From Desarmillaria ectypa (Eukaryota; Basidiomycota; Agaricomycetes; Agaricales; Physalacriaceae): a DNA stretch of 64,000 nt. Of this stretch, positions 1 to 11,628 are shown in pieces. The notes beneath the pieces were generated by a model. That model worked only from the letters and a program-made list of their open reading frames with translations, did not search any database and was not told the origin of the DNA. Position numbers and translations under genes: made by a program. Location: assembly GCA_030407005.1 (NCBI GenBank), contig JAUDYN010000009.1, positions 1,488,001 to 1,552,000 on the forward strand, written 5' to 3'. Position 1 is the first letter of the stretch, and each line of letters opens with the position of its first letter.

Positions 1-1026
1 TAGTGGACAGTGAATGACTGGAGGTTGGGCAAGAAGGGAACGACGGGTGAAGGGCGTAGTTGCTGTGAAAAATTAGACTAGAGTAGCGAAGAACGTGAAT
101 AACAAACCAGATAGTATTGTAATGACACAGATCGTAATTGGGGTAACTGCGACAGAAAAGAAAATACATCTTCATCCATAAGAGAGTACGATAGTCCATG
201 TGAAAAGGCAGTGATGTTCTCAAGCTGCGGCGCAAGGGACTTGAGCACGCCGGGGGTTATCGATCCACAATTGCCCTACTAGAGATATCAGCCTTGCGGA
301 ACCAAGTCGAGATAAGATGATATAATAATACACCTTCAAATGCAGCTCAGTCAACGTCAAGTTGGCCAGCCACGACGGCAATGCGTCTAATATCGCTCTT
401 GTTGGACCTTGTAGCACCAAAACGTTAATCGCGGTGATTTGTACCAGCGTCGGTGCCCTCAGCGCGTCCATACACGAAGTATTGACCGCGAGATGGGACA
501 GATAGGGCAACGTCTTTAGAGCACCCAGGACATCTGTGAAGAGGTCGTCGTGGTACATCGTTGGCATTAGGCGACAAAATCGCAGATTCACGAAAGACCG
601 TATGGCACCAAGCAGTATCGCCGGAAATTGATTAAGTGGTGGTGGTCGCGGAGAAAGGTATCCTGTAGAACATTGATGCATACACCAAGAAGACAAACGG
701 TAGAACTCACCACTAATTTCCAGTGAAATAACTTTTGGTGCATGATGAGGCAGACAAGCCGAGCTGAACATCGAGGATGGCTAATTCTGGATTCCTGAGT
801 TTTCACTACCAGTATACAGAAAGCTACACACTGGGGGTAGTCCTTTATCCTTCAAACTGAATGTTGGACGGAGCTTGGGCGACCAGATGACCTTGGAGTA
901 CAGGATTTTGGTGGCGAGCTGGTTGAGACTACGACTGACAAGTGCGCAGTTTCTGAGGGCTGCATATTCGGTACGGAGGTTTTCAAGTATACAGCTTAGG
1001 ACGTCGTCGTTGAGGATGGGGTCCAT
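1..1026 (-). CDS. F-box/LRR-type protein, 3' end beyond the window
   Basis: Probable substrate receptor of an SCF ubiquitin ligase. The start codon lies at 1024-1026 and the first residues, MDPILNDDVLSCILENLRTE, followed by ALRNCALVSRSLNQLA, form a short F-box-like helix bundle. Exons predicted by eye are 832-1026, 711-780, 334-662, 108-275 and <1-62. They are separated by introns of 45-58 nt with GT/AG ends, and the reading frame stays open through every join. The later exons are leucine-rich with no catalytic motif, as in agaric F-box proteins whose C-terminal half is degenerate LRR. The gene runs off the left edge, so its length is unknown. It diverges from the U2-like gene, whose 5' end lies only about 100 bp from this start codon. 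The substrate cannot be inferred. Confidence 0.75.
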
Positions 1027-1131
1027 GGTGGTGGTCGAAGGGAAGGAGTATCGGCCCGATATCCGAATATGGATATGGTCCGTGCACCAAAGCTCGGGGG
1101 TACAAAAAGCGCATCCCGACATCCGAAAACC

Positions 1132-1320
1132 TTACCACTCTGGCCTTTTGGCTTAGATCAAGTGTAGTATCTGTTCTTAATAGTTTAACCACTATTACGG
1201 AGGCACCGCCTCCCGTATTGGTTATCTAATTTTTGCCGCTCTTGTCCTCTGTGCTCTGCTTGCAACATGGAGGTGTGATGACCTTGCTACTGCAGTACTG
1301 GCTTGTGTCGTCGGGGGATC
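1132..1320 (+). ncRNA. U2 spliceosomal snRNA-like gene, copy 1
   Basis: U2 snRNA pairs with the intron branch point. From 1141 the sequence matches the conserved U2 5' domain: stem-loop I (GGCCTTTTGGCTTAGATC) and the branch-site recognition hexamer GTAGTA at 1164-1169. Stem-loop IIa follows (AATAGT...ACTATT), then a perfect IIb hairpin (GGAGGC ACC GCCTCC) and an Sm-site AATTTTTG at 1228-1235. Further down is a 3' element with GCAGTACTGGC that resembles stem-loop IV. The GGCTTAG form of stem I also occurs in other fungal U2 genes. The exact 5' and 3' ends are estimates. All core motifs are intact, so this copy could be functional. Homology with copy 2 covers about 290 bp, including about 30 bp upstream and 70 bp downstream of the RNA. 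Confidence 0.85.
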
Positions 1321-1392
1321 CCTTTTTTATCTTTGCTGTGCACTTGTGAGGACTTCCAGTTGGCGGTCTTTGGGTTGCAGCAAACAAAATTC

Positions 1393-1689
1393 ATTGTCTG
1401 TCGAATTGAACATGTTCAGTCATCTTTCGGTGGGAGTTATTTTAGGTCGGAGTAGAGCGAGTAGTTTCTCTTTGTCTTCGCTTCTATCAATATATGGTGT
1501 GGAGAAGAGATGATATGAAAGCAGGAAATGTATGTCTCCGAAATCATAAAATTTAGTGAGTGTGCGTAGATGTGTCGGCAGTGAAATGTCAGCGACAGAT
1601 TTTCTTGACGTTGACGCGATATCTTGGTGAAACTCTGGAAGCAGTTATCTATATCATAGTTACAAAAATCAAATGATTGCATAATGCTT
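1393..1689. other. Intergenic, nothing recognised
   Basis: Stretch between the U2-like gene and the decayed SET gene. Short open frames only; no motif seen. Confidence 0.5.
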
Positions 1690-3060
1690 CTGTACCCCCC
1701 ACAACTATGTCGCCCTAGTCCACTGAGGCAGCTTCTTCATCAACTCCACATTCCTAAACATTTCAGTGTTTTCCCAGCCGCCAAGTTAGCCAACCACAGT
1801 TTCTTTCAGTACATCAGCGCATTCTCCTCGTCTTTTACATGCATTGAGCAACTAGCGCAGCGTCTGTCGATACTCAGTTGAATCTTGGAGCTCTTCTTCC
1901 TCTATCCTCGCTAGAATCTGCAATGCAGGATCGATCCAAGCACCAGGGCGCACGCACCTGCCTCTGACTGCGAGGAGAAAACAAGACTGGGCGACACTTC
2001 ACAGCGACACGTATAGGGTTGCTCCTGGCAGGGTCAAGATCTGCGCGGCATGTGCATTCGACGCCAGAAAGCAAGAGACGTCTTGCGCGCTCTGCAACTG
2101 GTTGGAGATTGTCGGTATAAGTGGCGAAGATCTCTTCGCCCTCTTTAATATCCCGCGCTGCGTGAAGACGCATAGAAAAGGTGGATATGTGGAACTTGTG
2201 AGCCATGTTCGGGGAACAGCTAGATTGGGGTGGACGTTGGTACCAGATCAATCACAAAGAACATATCTTAACTGTGGTTGACCCTAGAGAGATCCTTGTA
2301 GACGCTCGCATACCTGAACAATATCAGCTTCAACCACATTTATACAAGGACGAAGATTGGGCACCTACTTTCGTTGTCAGGAGCCAACAGAGATATATAT
2401 TTTACATTTTCTATCGTTGGCAACATACATCAGCACCGATTATCAATGGGAGAGTTGACGACCTACTAGTCTAGTCTTGTCCTTCAAGTCATCGGCGAGG
2501 GGATACCCATTCGCCCTAGTCACGCCCAAGAGTGGACGAACCATCATGCAGGTGAGTTTTACAAACCCCATGAACGCCTCTTTAGGCAAGATCCTGTGAG
2601 TACTTCGACCGGTTGATTTGCGCCCCGCTTAATGTCGCAGCTAAGAAACTGAGATCGGTCAATGGACCCATAGGGTAGACCATCAAAGGCCTCTCATCGA
2701 CAATGAGGTCCCCTGCCTTGAATTGATGCGCAGCGAACATGTCCAGCCCTCCATGCAACGTCATGGAAATGCAATAGGCTTTGTCCCATGTCGAGGAAAG
2801 TCGGGGATGCGCTTGAGTCGTCGCTTGAGATAGCGTTCACGAGTCGCCAACCTGTACGTGGGCTCTGACGTCGTCGTCATCTGTTTGTGGCTCACTTTCG
2901 AATATATCAGGATCATTCTCATTGGGAAGTGAGTCTAGAACTACAGTTGATCAGACGAGTTCGAGTCCATAGCAAAGGCAGACGTACCTTTGATATCATC
3001 GTCAGTCAATCCCAACATGACCAGTTGAGCAGTTGATGGATGTCGAAGGAGATCTGTGCC
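1690..3060 (-). pseudogene. Decayed SET-domain gene (copy a)
   Basis: Remnant of the SET-domain family whose intact-looking member lies at 11629-13408. Recognisable pieces in order are: an acidic DENDPD stretch near 2920; the SET start (MFAAHQFKAGDLIVDERPL) at about 2660-2760; CSPNMAHKFHISTFSMRLHA at about 2160-2215; GEEIFATYTD; a post-SET ECTCRAD in which the last zinc-binding Cys is replaced; and the tail ELMKKLPQW near 1700. The frame is broken near 1980 and 1800, with an in-frame stop where the family has LMYGEKLW. The middle of the gene (about 2230-2580) is not alignable. The first intron (about 2945-2990) closely matches the intron of copy d at 48 kb, so copies a and d are sisters. Methyltransferase activity is not expected. 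Confidence 0.85.
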
Positions 3061-3088
3061 TGGTAGTAGCCGTTACGGGTTATCTGTG

Positions 3089-3874
3089 CTAATTGCTTTC
3101 CTTTGTGGACCAGATATCAAAATCCAACTCTGAATTCGCGATGTACACGACTACGACCATCCGAAGAGGAACGAGATTGGAAAACAGCGGTGGAACATGA
3201 TCCGTGTTCGACTTAAATTTTGGCTTCGACATGAAGTGGGCATTTTCGAGCAACTGACTGTGGTCAGGATAGGATAATGAAAAGCGAGATTTGAGATGGA
3301 AGACTACGTGCATTATAAAGAGTCTGAGTGAAGGCAAGTGGAGAACCGTAACTTTTAAAACTCCCGCGCCAATGGCCATCAGGTAGCCCTGATGACACTT
3401 TGAACGCCGACATAATAGAGAAAACGATATCACTGGTAAGAAATCAGCCGGGAACAGCGGTAGGGAAAGCAAGTAGCCAATTAATGCACCTGTAGAGAGA
3501 GCTTCGGTACGAACTAAAAGTAAGGAGCGTAAATACAAAATGATACTTATAAGCAGTGTGGCATATGCGCCTCCGAGGAGTCGGTTACAGCGAGGCTGAA
3601 GCGGTCGATTGAGGTGCTGGGTAACTACTACTGATGGGTTATAATAGTGGTCAGGACGTAGAGGAGCCAATGTATAAAAAATGAACGGAGTACAGTAGAT
3701 ACACAAAGATAAGGAGCATGAACGTACGAGTCTCGACTCTCTCGTGGCAAAAAAATCTTCTGACGCTGCTGTATGGAATCGGGTTGTGCTAGATATCATT
3801 TCGCCAATAGTAAAAACGCAAGATGTCCTGCAGCGGTTGTGAGCAAACTTGGCAGAGAATGAAGGAGGGCGCAA
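3089..3874 (-). CDS. Hypothetical hydrophobic open frame, 261 codons
   Basis: Unrecognised open frame that overlaps the 3' end of the decayed 7TM gene. It contains three or four hydrophobic stretches, for example around GGAYATLLISIILYLRSLLL and GALIGYLLSLPLFPADFLPV, and no signal or catalytic motif. The second 7TM-SET block at 46-48 kb has no equivalent insert; the spacing there is about 240 bp against 700 bp here. It may be an inserted gene fragment or a chance frame in low-constraint DNA. A frame this long is uncommon by chance, which is the only reason to list it. Confidence 0.25.
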   Translation of the reverse strand: MRPPSFSAKFAHNRCRTSCVFTIGEMISSTTRFHTAASEDFFATRESRLVRSCSLSLCIYCTPFIFYTLAPLRPDHYYNPSVVVTQHLNRPLQPRCNRLLGGAYATLLISIILYLRSLLLVRTEALSTGALIGYLLSLPLFPADFLPVISFSLLCRRSKCHQGYLMAIGAGVLKVTVLHLPSLRLFIMHVVFHLKSRFSLSYPDHSQLLENAHFMSKPKFKSNTDHVPPLFSNLVPLRMVVVVYIANSELDFDIWSTKESN

Positions 3875-5160
3875 CGATTTACTTTTTGGGTCTCAAATGT
3901 CGCGACACCACTGAGTGGTACTGCGCTGGAGCTTCGTAAAGCAGGACAAGGGGCTGAGTTTAATGACACACCTATGCCCAGTAGGAGATACCAGGATGAA
4001 CTAGTACCGCCCTTAGGAGGGATGACAAGGGTATAGACGGTCACGCTTTGCCCCGAGTATTAGTATTATAAAAATCCTTTATGTAGAGACTCACCCGACT
4101 GTGAGGCATACAAATATGGAGAAGGAAAACGCACGGAGAAGGAGATGCGTTGGTATCTCAATGTCTGCGGAATTGGGTTGACGTCTGAGCTTCACCTTGG
4201 TCTTCCAGATGATGATCACGACGAAAACTACATTTTACAGTGTTAATGTAGTTTCACACTTGAACCCTTGAGAGTCTACCTTCTATGATCATCATCGCTA
4301 AGGACAAGACGATACCATGTGCACAAAGGATGATGTTCCTAGCGGAAATATAGAAGTATCAAACGCAGAGGACTGTAGACGGCACTTACGGTATTGAGGT
4401 AGTTATATGGCAATATAAGTATGAATCATTACGTCGAACGTCATCGGGATTTCGAACACCTATCTGTGCTGATAAATCTCAAGTAGCAGCATGAAAAGGA
4501 AACATGTGAATACCACAAGAGCCTCCAATAACACGAAGAGGAACACGAGAAACGACGATGCTAAAATCTGGGTAATTAAGCACAGCCAAACCCACCCACG
4601 TCGAACGAAAAACATACGATCCAAGGGGTGTCTCGGGAAGGAGGTTTCCCCTGATAATTCAGGAAGAAAGCAATAAACAGCTGAAACGCAGGTTAGTAGG
4701 ATAGCTTTAGTAGCATCGTGATTCACTGACTTCCAAAACAAAACCAAGCGCGGAAGAGACAGCACTTCAGATGAGGCCATTAAGCATTACATACGCAGAG
4801 AAAGAGAATGTCTTTACTTACAGAATGGGAGTTGAATGGACCAGGCAAGCCTGGAATAGACAGACAGCTGAGGATGGCTCGGGGATATCCTGTTTCCCGA
4901 TGAACATCAACATCAAGTAGGAGATGCCGTATAATATTCCAGACACCATCATTCCAAACCACGTTTTTTTCCTTTTGATCTTTGTCGATAAGAGCGGAGG
5001 GGCAAGTACAGCCATGCAGAGCAATACGGCCAGAAAAAGCAAGGCATCAAAGGCCACAATGAGTTTCTCAGCATTGGGATCTGTGTTTGTCTGGTTAAAG
5101 AGAGATTATGAAGCCACGTAAAGATATTGATGCACCTTTGTTGGGTTCCCTGACGTTCAT
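3780..5160 (-). pseudogene. Agaric 7TM (orphan GPCR-like) gene, decayed, copy A
   Basis: Member of a lineage-specific family of seven-helix membrane proteins in mushrooms, of unknown ligand. The start is predicted at 5158-5160 (MNVREPNK). An intron then leads to an exon with the helix AFDALLFLAVLLCMAVLAPP and the motif KTWFGMMVSGILYGISYLML. Next comes the PSSAVCLFQACLVHSTPIL exon end, also found in copy B at 46.4 kb. A TM-rich exon lies at about 4460-4780. The 3' end keeps VYTLVIPPKGGTSSSWYLL and the late family motif P-L-S-G-V-A-T-F-E-T-Q-K near 3890. Several exons cannot be joined without stops, and 4050-4450 has no recognisable exon, so I treat it as decayed. It lies directly upstream of SET copy a on the same strand, in the same order as at 46-48 kb. 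Confidence 0.65.
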
Positions 5161-6208
5161 AGCAGCCGAGAGATGGCGCGCTGGCCCCTCCGTGGACAGA
5201 TAGGTAAAGTATGGGTGATTTGAAAGGCAGAACCCTAGTGCATTGTTACATATAATACTGAGCGCAGTGTTGGTAGTAAGATCCAGAGTAATTGAGATCA
5301 AATGGCTATGCAGAGAATCTCAGAATCAAAATCATCTCCATCAGAGGTGAAGAGGATTCCATTCTAGCGAGAGATACGGACCAATGTCTCACTGTCATCA
5401 ATGCGCGTCTGCTGAGGGCTGATCTCAGAGGAGAAGATGCGTAGCGCACTCTTTTACGTATAGATAACACGCATCGGCGCAGATAAGAATTGCACATATG
5501 TTGAGAGTAGCGAAGCCGTTTCCGAACTTAAGAGTACTATTTGTCCAAGTCTTATGAATGCGCAGCGGTTTCGATCATCACGGCGAGGACCAGAAGTAAT
5601 CATTATTTTAGGATCTTGATTACATCTCGACTACTAATTCATCAGTTGTCCGAACATATGTAACCACAGCACTAGTTGTCTGGAAGCCATTTCTGTGCTT
5701 TGTAGATCAGGTTTGAGTGTACTGGCGAAAGAAAAGACAACGATCACAAGATCCCGAAAGTCTGTCGTCGACGAAGAATGCAACTTACACGGTGGCTTCC
5801 GGATCAGCGCATCTTCCTGCAACAAGAAACAAGATTGGTCGTAGTAGTGGGAAACCCATAAACGAAACAGCAGTGTTCAATTTGGCAAATGGTACAAATA
5901 GAGATGATGATACAAATTTGCCATACCATCTCATTAGTACAAAACTGGGTCCGCAACCTAGCCAACGAAATACGACGGGACTGGAGCCTGCGCACGCCGC
6001 AATGACCGAGAAGGATGTCAGTGAGGATAACTGTGAACGTACCAATTATACTTGTAGTCAGGACTCGCGCGATCAGTGCCGAATGTTCAATCTTCGATGG
6101 TAAATTGTCGCCCAGTCTCGCACAATTCTAGATATTTGATCGCCAAAAAAAAAACAAGACAAAAGGGGCCGACATGAATCGTTGGAGCAGGCAGTGACTA
6201 CCCCAGTA
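5161..6208. other. Intergenic, no recognised gene
   Basis: About 1 kb between the 7TM remnant and the kinase gene. It holds a 128-codon hydrophilic frame on the plus strand (5717-6103) and an 86-codon hydrophobic frame opposite it (5785-6045). Neither has a recognisable motif. Confidence 0.4.
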
Positions 6209-8833
6209 CTAGGCAGCTTCTTCGAGCTGGTCATTGTGTACTACGAGAAACGAACCAGCGAACTTGCTACAAATGTTGACGATGGCTGAGTACGAAACCC
6301 AACCTTGCATAGTGTCGTTGTCAAAGGGCTCTGTTGTTTCGTCCTTGAACAGGTCATATCGCTCCTGAGAATTGATTCCTTTTCTGAACTGTTGGTAAAG
6401 GCCCCTGACCCACGGCTGAAAGTCGGTGAAGCCACTGTTCACCATGGGTCGGGCATCTTTCAAAAAAAAATCGCCCTTCTGAACCTTCAAATCAGCACGA
6501 CCCAGTTTGTGCCAATGGTCGAATTGAGAAGGGACTTTCGTACGTGCCAAGATCGCGGGTTCATGAGAGTTTGAGGTAGTCACCAGCTGGTAACAGCAAC
6601 AGAGTAGGAAAATGACGTAGAAGACGGACTCTACATCGTGCCGATAGATATGTTTGGGTGGATTTCCATTCTCGTCGTTGATGAGGAGTTCATACGCCAT
6701 ATAGGGTAGAGTACCGGTGCGTTGAAGCGAGGAAGCGCAAGTGGCATCTCGGACGGTGGACAGGTCGAAATCATTGAGGACCCCATACAAATCGCCGTTG
6801 ACGGTGCGCCGCCACATGATATTCCCTGGACTAATATCCCGGTGGATGATTTTCGGGTGATCATACAGCCATTTGTGGACTACGTCAACCGTCAGATATC
6901 TCATCAGGAACAAAAAACGATGTACACACTTTGTAAAATGTCGAAAAAGACTTGCGCATACTCTTTAACCGTCGTCAGTTCCTCGAGAGGATACAGCCTC
7001 TCCTGGACCGTGATTCGACAGACCCGTTGTTCGTACTCGACCTTCTTCTCCTCTACCAACGAGGCATTTTTGAAGAAAGTGACGAGCTTTGCCTGAGTAG
7101 AATCCGTGTCGTAGTCAAAGTCTTGAGAAAGAAGAATGTCGGGCAGATGGTCTAGGGCCCAGTCTGGTTTCTTCCCATATGTCATCGTCCGCGCCATATC
7201 TCTAGCTGTCTTGACTAATTCTGCCTCTGATCTTCGACTGATGGCAGGCCAGCTGATCTTGACAATGAGTTCTTTACCCTTCCACCCCTCGTGCTCCGAT
7301 GTCGCCTCGACTACGCAAGTGTCCCGACCGACGATGCCAGGCTGGCGCGATATGATCCGGCCAAGGGTGACCTCAACCTCTGTCTCATCTTTATCCAACT
7401 TGAGCTTGAGCTGAAGCTTCACCCCAATGAAGATAGCCGTCTCATCCTTGGGGTTGCCACATCTCTCCTTATACACTTGGTAATTCTCGATGAGCACCCT
7501 GTCGTTGCAAAATGCTTCTTGGATGCCCCGCTGCTTGGGAGTGAGTCGACCCAACCCGACAAGCATTGCTGCGAACTCGTCCGTTACGTCTTCGGTAGTG
7601 ATAGTCTTCCGTGATTTGGGAACCGGGCACCGTTTGAACATGTCAATCGGTTGGCACACGATAATGATGGAGCGATCGTAGTAGAGGGGTTGTATGCGTC
7701 CCATAGTAATGAGAGCACCGATACAATGGGTACGAAAGCCAGCACTGGATAGCATCTCGAGGGCATAACGACCACATTGGAGCCGCACTGCTCGACGCGC
7801 CTGGGATTCTTCTTGTTCACTCATCGCTTCATCCTCAGCCACAACTCCTTCTTTGAGAGAACTGAGTGCCGCTGAATCTTCTATCTCTTTCCTGGCCTCC
7901 GAAACTTCAGGTGCCTTCCCAGATCGCGCATACTTGGAGCGGTCACGAGAAGTATTATCTTCTGAACGACGCTTCTTTGAGGTTGTCACCTTGACGGGGG
8001 GCAAAATGCCGCCAGGGTCTCGGTGCACAGTGGTTTTTCCTCGCACTGTTCCCTGAGGATCCTGGCCGTCTGAGTGCAGGAATTGGTCAGAAGAACGTCA
8101 GGGAAGAAAGATGACACTTACCAGGTGTTAAAACTCTGTAGAATACATCGGTCCCTTCGTCAAGGAAGCACTCCTTGGGCTTGAATTCCTGCCAGTGCAT
8201 TGTTTGTGCCCACGAAAAGTTATGCTTTGGACCATTCTCCTTCATGTCATCGACCACGTTTCCTGAACTGTTGAACATCGCACGAAGAACGCCCAATGCA
8301 TCAGGGATGGTCTCTTGTAAGCCGCCATCAACCGGTTTCGCGTCCTGTCGATAAATGCCAAGTCTAGAGTCGTCGGTGCCACCTAGAACATCGAACGCAC
8401 TATTGCACATTAAGCCATGGGGATGGTAGAATGTCTTTTCCCCAGGATTGCTCTTGTTGCATAGAGCGACATAGGCCTTTACTTGCCGTTTGAATGCAGC
8501 GCTGCGTTTGATGGCTTTAATCCTAGATTTTATCTCGTCGTTCGTCCGCCAGTCACTCGGAAGATGGAAAATGTTGGGGAGAAAATAGTCGGGAGGCATG
8601 AAAACGCGGTTTTTGAGATCTTCTTCGATGTATCGGTCGAAATGAGTCGTAAGGTGATTCGGGTTGGCTGTGGGATTAACGGTTTGGGCGTGGTTGCTGA
8701 GCGGAGTGCTCTGTACAGCGGACCGTATCTGTTCAGCTCGGGACCCATTTGGCGGAGTTTTTCTTTCTGGGATGGAGGAGAAAGCAGAGCGATAATCCGG
8801 ATCGTCCGAATCGTTCTTCGGGTAGGAAGGCAT
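6209..8833 (-). CDS. FunK1-type fungal protein kinase
   Basis: Large fungal-specific serine/threonine-type kinase of the FunK1 family, which is expanded in multicellular basidiomycetes; substrates are unknown. The start is taken at 8831-8833 (MPSYPKNDSDD), because the longer open frame upstream looks like 5' untranslated sequence. Intron 1 (about 8069-8120) joins YRVLTP to DGQDPQGTVRG. A 50-nt intron near 6870-6920 joins DILQ to HKWLYDHPKIIHRD. The C-terminal third carries the catalytic loop HRDISPGN, the metal-binding NDFDLS (DFD rather than DFG, as is usual in this family), then RTGTLPYMAYELL and the family signature YRHDVESVFYVIF. A basic, charged region (about residues 265-330) precedes the kinase domain. 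All key catalytic residues are visible and the frame is open to the stop at 6209. Confidence 0.88.
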
Positions 8834-9408
8834 AGTAATGTTGGGATAAGTTCGAGGAGGGTAGAACAAGAGCAAGGGATCAAGGAAGAATACAGCAACA
8901 GCCATTTCGACGTGCTTTTAAGGTCGCGTAGAACAATGGAGGAGCAAAGTAGTGGCACTTGCAAAGTAAACCTGTTAGAAGCACGTGGTCGTGGTGTCAA
9001 ATCATATTTCAATTTGGTCACCATCACCGGACAATGCCGGGCCTTCTCATTATTTCCTTGTCCTCTTTTGACAAAGAATCTGCCGTTTAAGTAAATAATT
9101 TGTGTGTTCAAAGTCTATCTAATTGAAAAATTCATTGTCACTGTGGAGGACAACCTATACAAGTGTTGTTCACGCCAAGTAAGTACTTCGCAAGTACTCG
9201 TACCGCATCTTCTGAATTTGACATTGCACACAAATGATATGGATATCCTCAGTTACTATCAAATTCGAACACTGACATTTAGTCACTTCGATTAGTGCCT
9301 GGCTGGTGTAGGTTTCCATTTTTACTGCAGCTTTCTTTACAATCTGTTTCCAGCTAGTGGGAAAGATGATGAAGTTTGTTGTAAACTGCCAAGAATTGTG
9401 ATATTGCC
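8834..9408. other. Intergenic, kinase upstream region
   Basis: A/T-richer stretch upstream of the kinase start and downstream of SET copy b. It probably holds the kinase promoter. No specific element was identified. Confidence 0.4.
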
Positions 9409-11120
9409 TCAAATGAACGACCGCACCACCGGTAGCCCTCTCATCATCTTCGCCACCATCCACTGAGGCGATTTCTTCATAAGCTCTACATTCCTGAACG
9501 CCTCGTAGCCCTTCTCCCCCGCAGCCAGATTAGCCACCCATAGCTTCTCTCCATACATCAGCGCCTTCTTATCATCGTTCTGGTGTATGTACGCGTTGTA
9601 CAGCTGGTGAAGCGTCTTATAGTACTCTTGTGACGCCTCTGGCCCCTCCTCATGGATCCTCGCCAGAGTCTGCAACGCAGGATCGATCCGGGCGTCCGGG
9701 CGCGCCTCGTATGATCGGAACAGTCACACAAGGGCGGTTCTGAACGGCGACGCAGACAGGATCGCTCATGCCGTAGGGCATGAGGGCTTCCGCGCGCTCC
9801 ACAGCTGGCAGCAGAATGCTGGCGTAATTGGTGAGAATGCCTTCGCCTTCTTCAATGTCTCGAGCAGCGCAAAGCTGTATGGAGAAGGAGGACGTGTATA
9901 ACTTGCGATGGGTGTTCGGTGAACAGCTAGGTTGTAAAGACGGCGTTAGTGCCAAGGTAGTCGAGTTGGGGATGAGCTTCTAACGTGTGGTTTACCCTGG
10001 AAGAACCTTTTGTAGACGCCAGTATAAATAGTCAATCTTGCACTTCACTACTCGTGACTGTTAGCCAGGTACAGCAGGATCGTAGACAACGTACGATCGT
10101 CCGAGCACGACTTTAATAGCATTTCCGTCTCTTCTATCGTTGAGTAGGACTAGTCTCATCCTTCAGGTCATCCTCAAGATCATGTACATTCGTACCACAC
10201 CCAATATTGGACCGGCCCCATCGTGAAAGTAGCTATCACAAAGACCCATGGACGCCTTCTGATTCCTCAGATATTCGCCCCAAAACAGAACGCACAACGC
10301 CCTTGGAGTGATCCAGAAGATATTTTCCCTCCTGCGTAGCACCTTCTTTCGGAGGAGCCACTAGAAAGCCCCCGGGTGACAGAGACACAACCATCAAATG
10401 CCTCTTGTCGGCGATGAGGTCGCCCATCTTGATTTTGCGCATCGCGAACATGCCTAACCCTTTTCCCGGGGCTGAAGAGATACAATAGATCTTATCTCCT
10501 GTCTCTTTTAGAGGTCGCGGAAACACGGAGATGTGGTTGAATCGTCGGTTAAGATATCCAGATATCAAGCTTTGGGACCACCCGCCAGGGAAGGGGACTT
10601 GCACATAGTATGAAAGGTCGTCATCCTTCTCAGGCTTATTTTCAAAGGCACCAGGGTTATTCTCGTCGGGCACTGAGGCTGAAGCTAATGTAGGATCGAT
10701 AAGGCCGGTATCATAGATATCACACACAGGTGTTTACTTTTTTCGAAGTCATCGCCAGTGAATCCCATCGCATCCATCATCCTGTCAGCCTCCTTCATCA
10801 GCTCATCTGTAAACGATTCGTTAACCTTCCAAACATTGAGAAGCGACATGAGAGACAGTACCTTTTGTAATGCCCTTACCTTCCAGCATATGGTCCAGAA
10901 ACTCTTCGGGAGAAACTGTAGAACACCTTCAGCAATTACGTCGTGCATACAACGACATGCACGGGAGATGTCTTCGGTGACTTTCAAGTCTTTCAAGTCA
11001 TCCTTTTCGGAACCGGCTGGCAAACTTGTCGATTTATTTGTCGTCGGTTTGGAGTACTCTCAGGATTCAAAGCAGAAAGCTGGCACTTAGCCCTTGCAGT
11101 AGTCAGGAAACTGCGCTCTG
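9409..11120 (-). pseudogene. Broken SET-domain gene (copy b)
   Basis: Tandem paralogue of the copy at 11629-13408. From 5' to 3' it keeps: an N-terminal basic stretch (SFLTTARAKCQ) near 11080-11115; a short exon (SPEEFLDHML) near 10880-10910; DELMKEADRMMDAMGFTGDD; VQVPFPGGWSQ; and the SET start GLGMFAMRKIKMGDLIADKR. The frame is lost at about 10260, where EESEGVHGSL runs into a stop while the homologous reading continues one frame over (HDGAGPILGVV). Downstream, CSPNTHRKLYTSSFSIQL and EEGEGILTNYASIL survive. The post-SET CxCxxC segment is deleted: YGMSDPVC replaces YGIQCTCRACLE...DPI. A second frame change falls near 9690, and the C-terminal tail LMYGEKLWVANLAAGEK is intact. Clearly non-functional as a whole. 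Confidence 0.88.
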
Positions 11121-11628
11121 CAACAGTTGTCAATAGCCTTTGTTCACGGGTTGATTTGTGTTGATAAAGAAGGAAAATATGCGATTGTAAAGCCTCCGAG
11201 GAAGAATAAACGTGCTCTTTGTCAAAGAAAGAAGACGTTGAAGAGGCAAACCAACCTTTGATAATTTGCCGGTTCGGATAGATTCTATTTGGCCAGAGGG
11301 CATCGACAGTCAAACAGTCAAGCCAGAAAAAATTCCTCACGTCCAGATCGATAGAACACGGCAAAGTTTACGAATAAACAAAATCATGATTAGTGGTCGT
11401 ACATGTGTGGAACACGCAAGGCTAGAGCACATCGAAGCTTCGAGGGACTAGAAGTATCGGAGTTCAAGTTAAAACCGGCCCGTCCATGCCGTTGCTCCAC
11501 CAGACGTTACTAGTCCGCAAAGGAACCCAGAGAAACGAGCCTGGTAACCCATTTGCTCGCAACCGAGAGATCAAGAAATATTAATTTTACACATTTTTAG
11601 CACCGCAAGGTGATCTCGTTCCAGGCCT

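Noticed and set aside
983..1192. Minus-strand 69-codon frame
   Set aside because: It is antisense to U2-like copy 1 and out of frame with the F-box gene.
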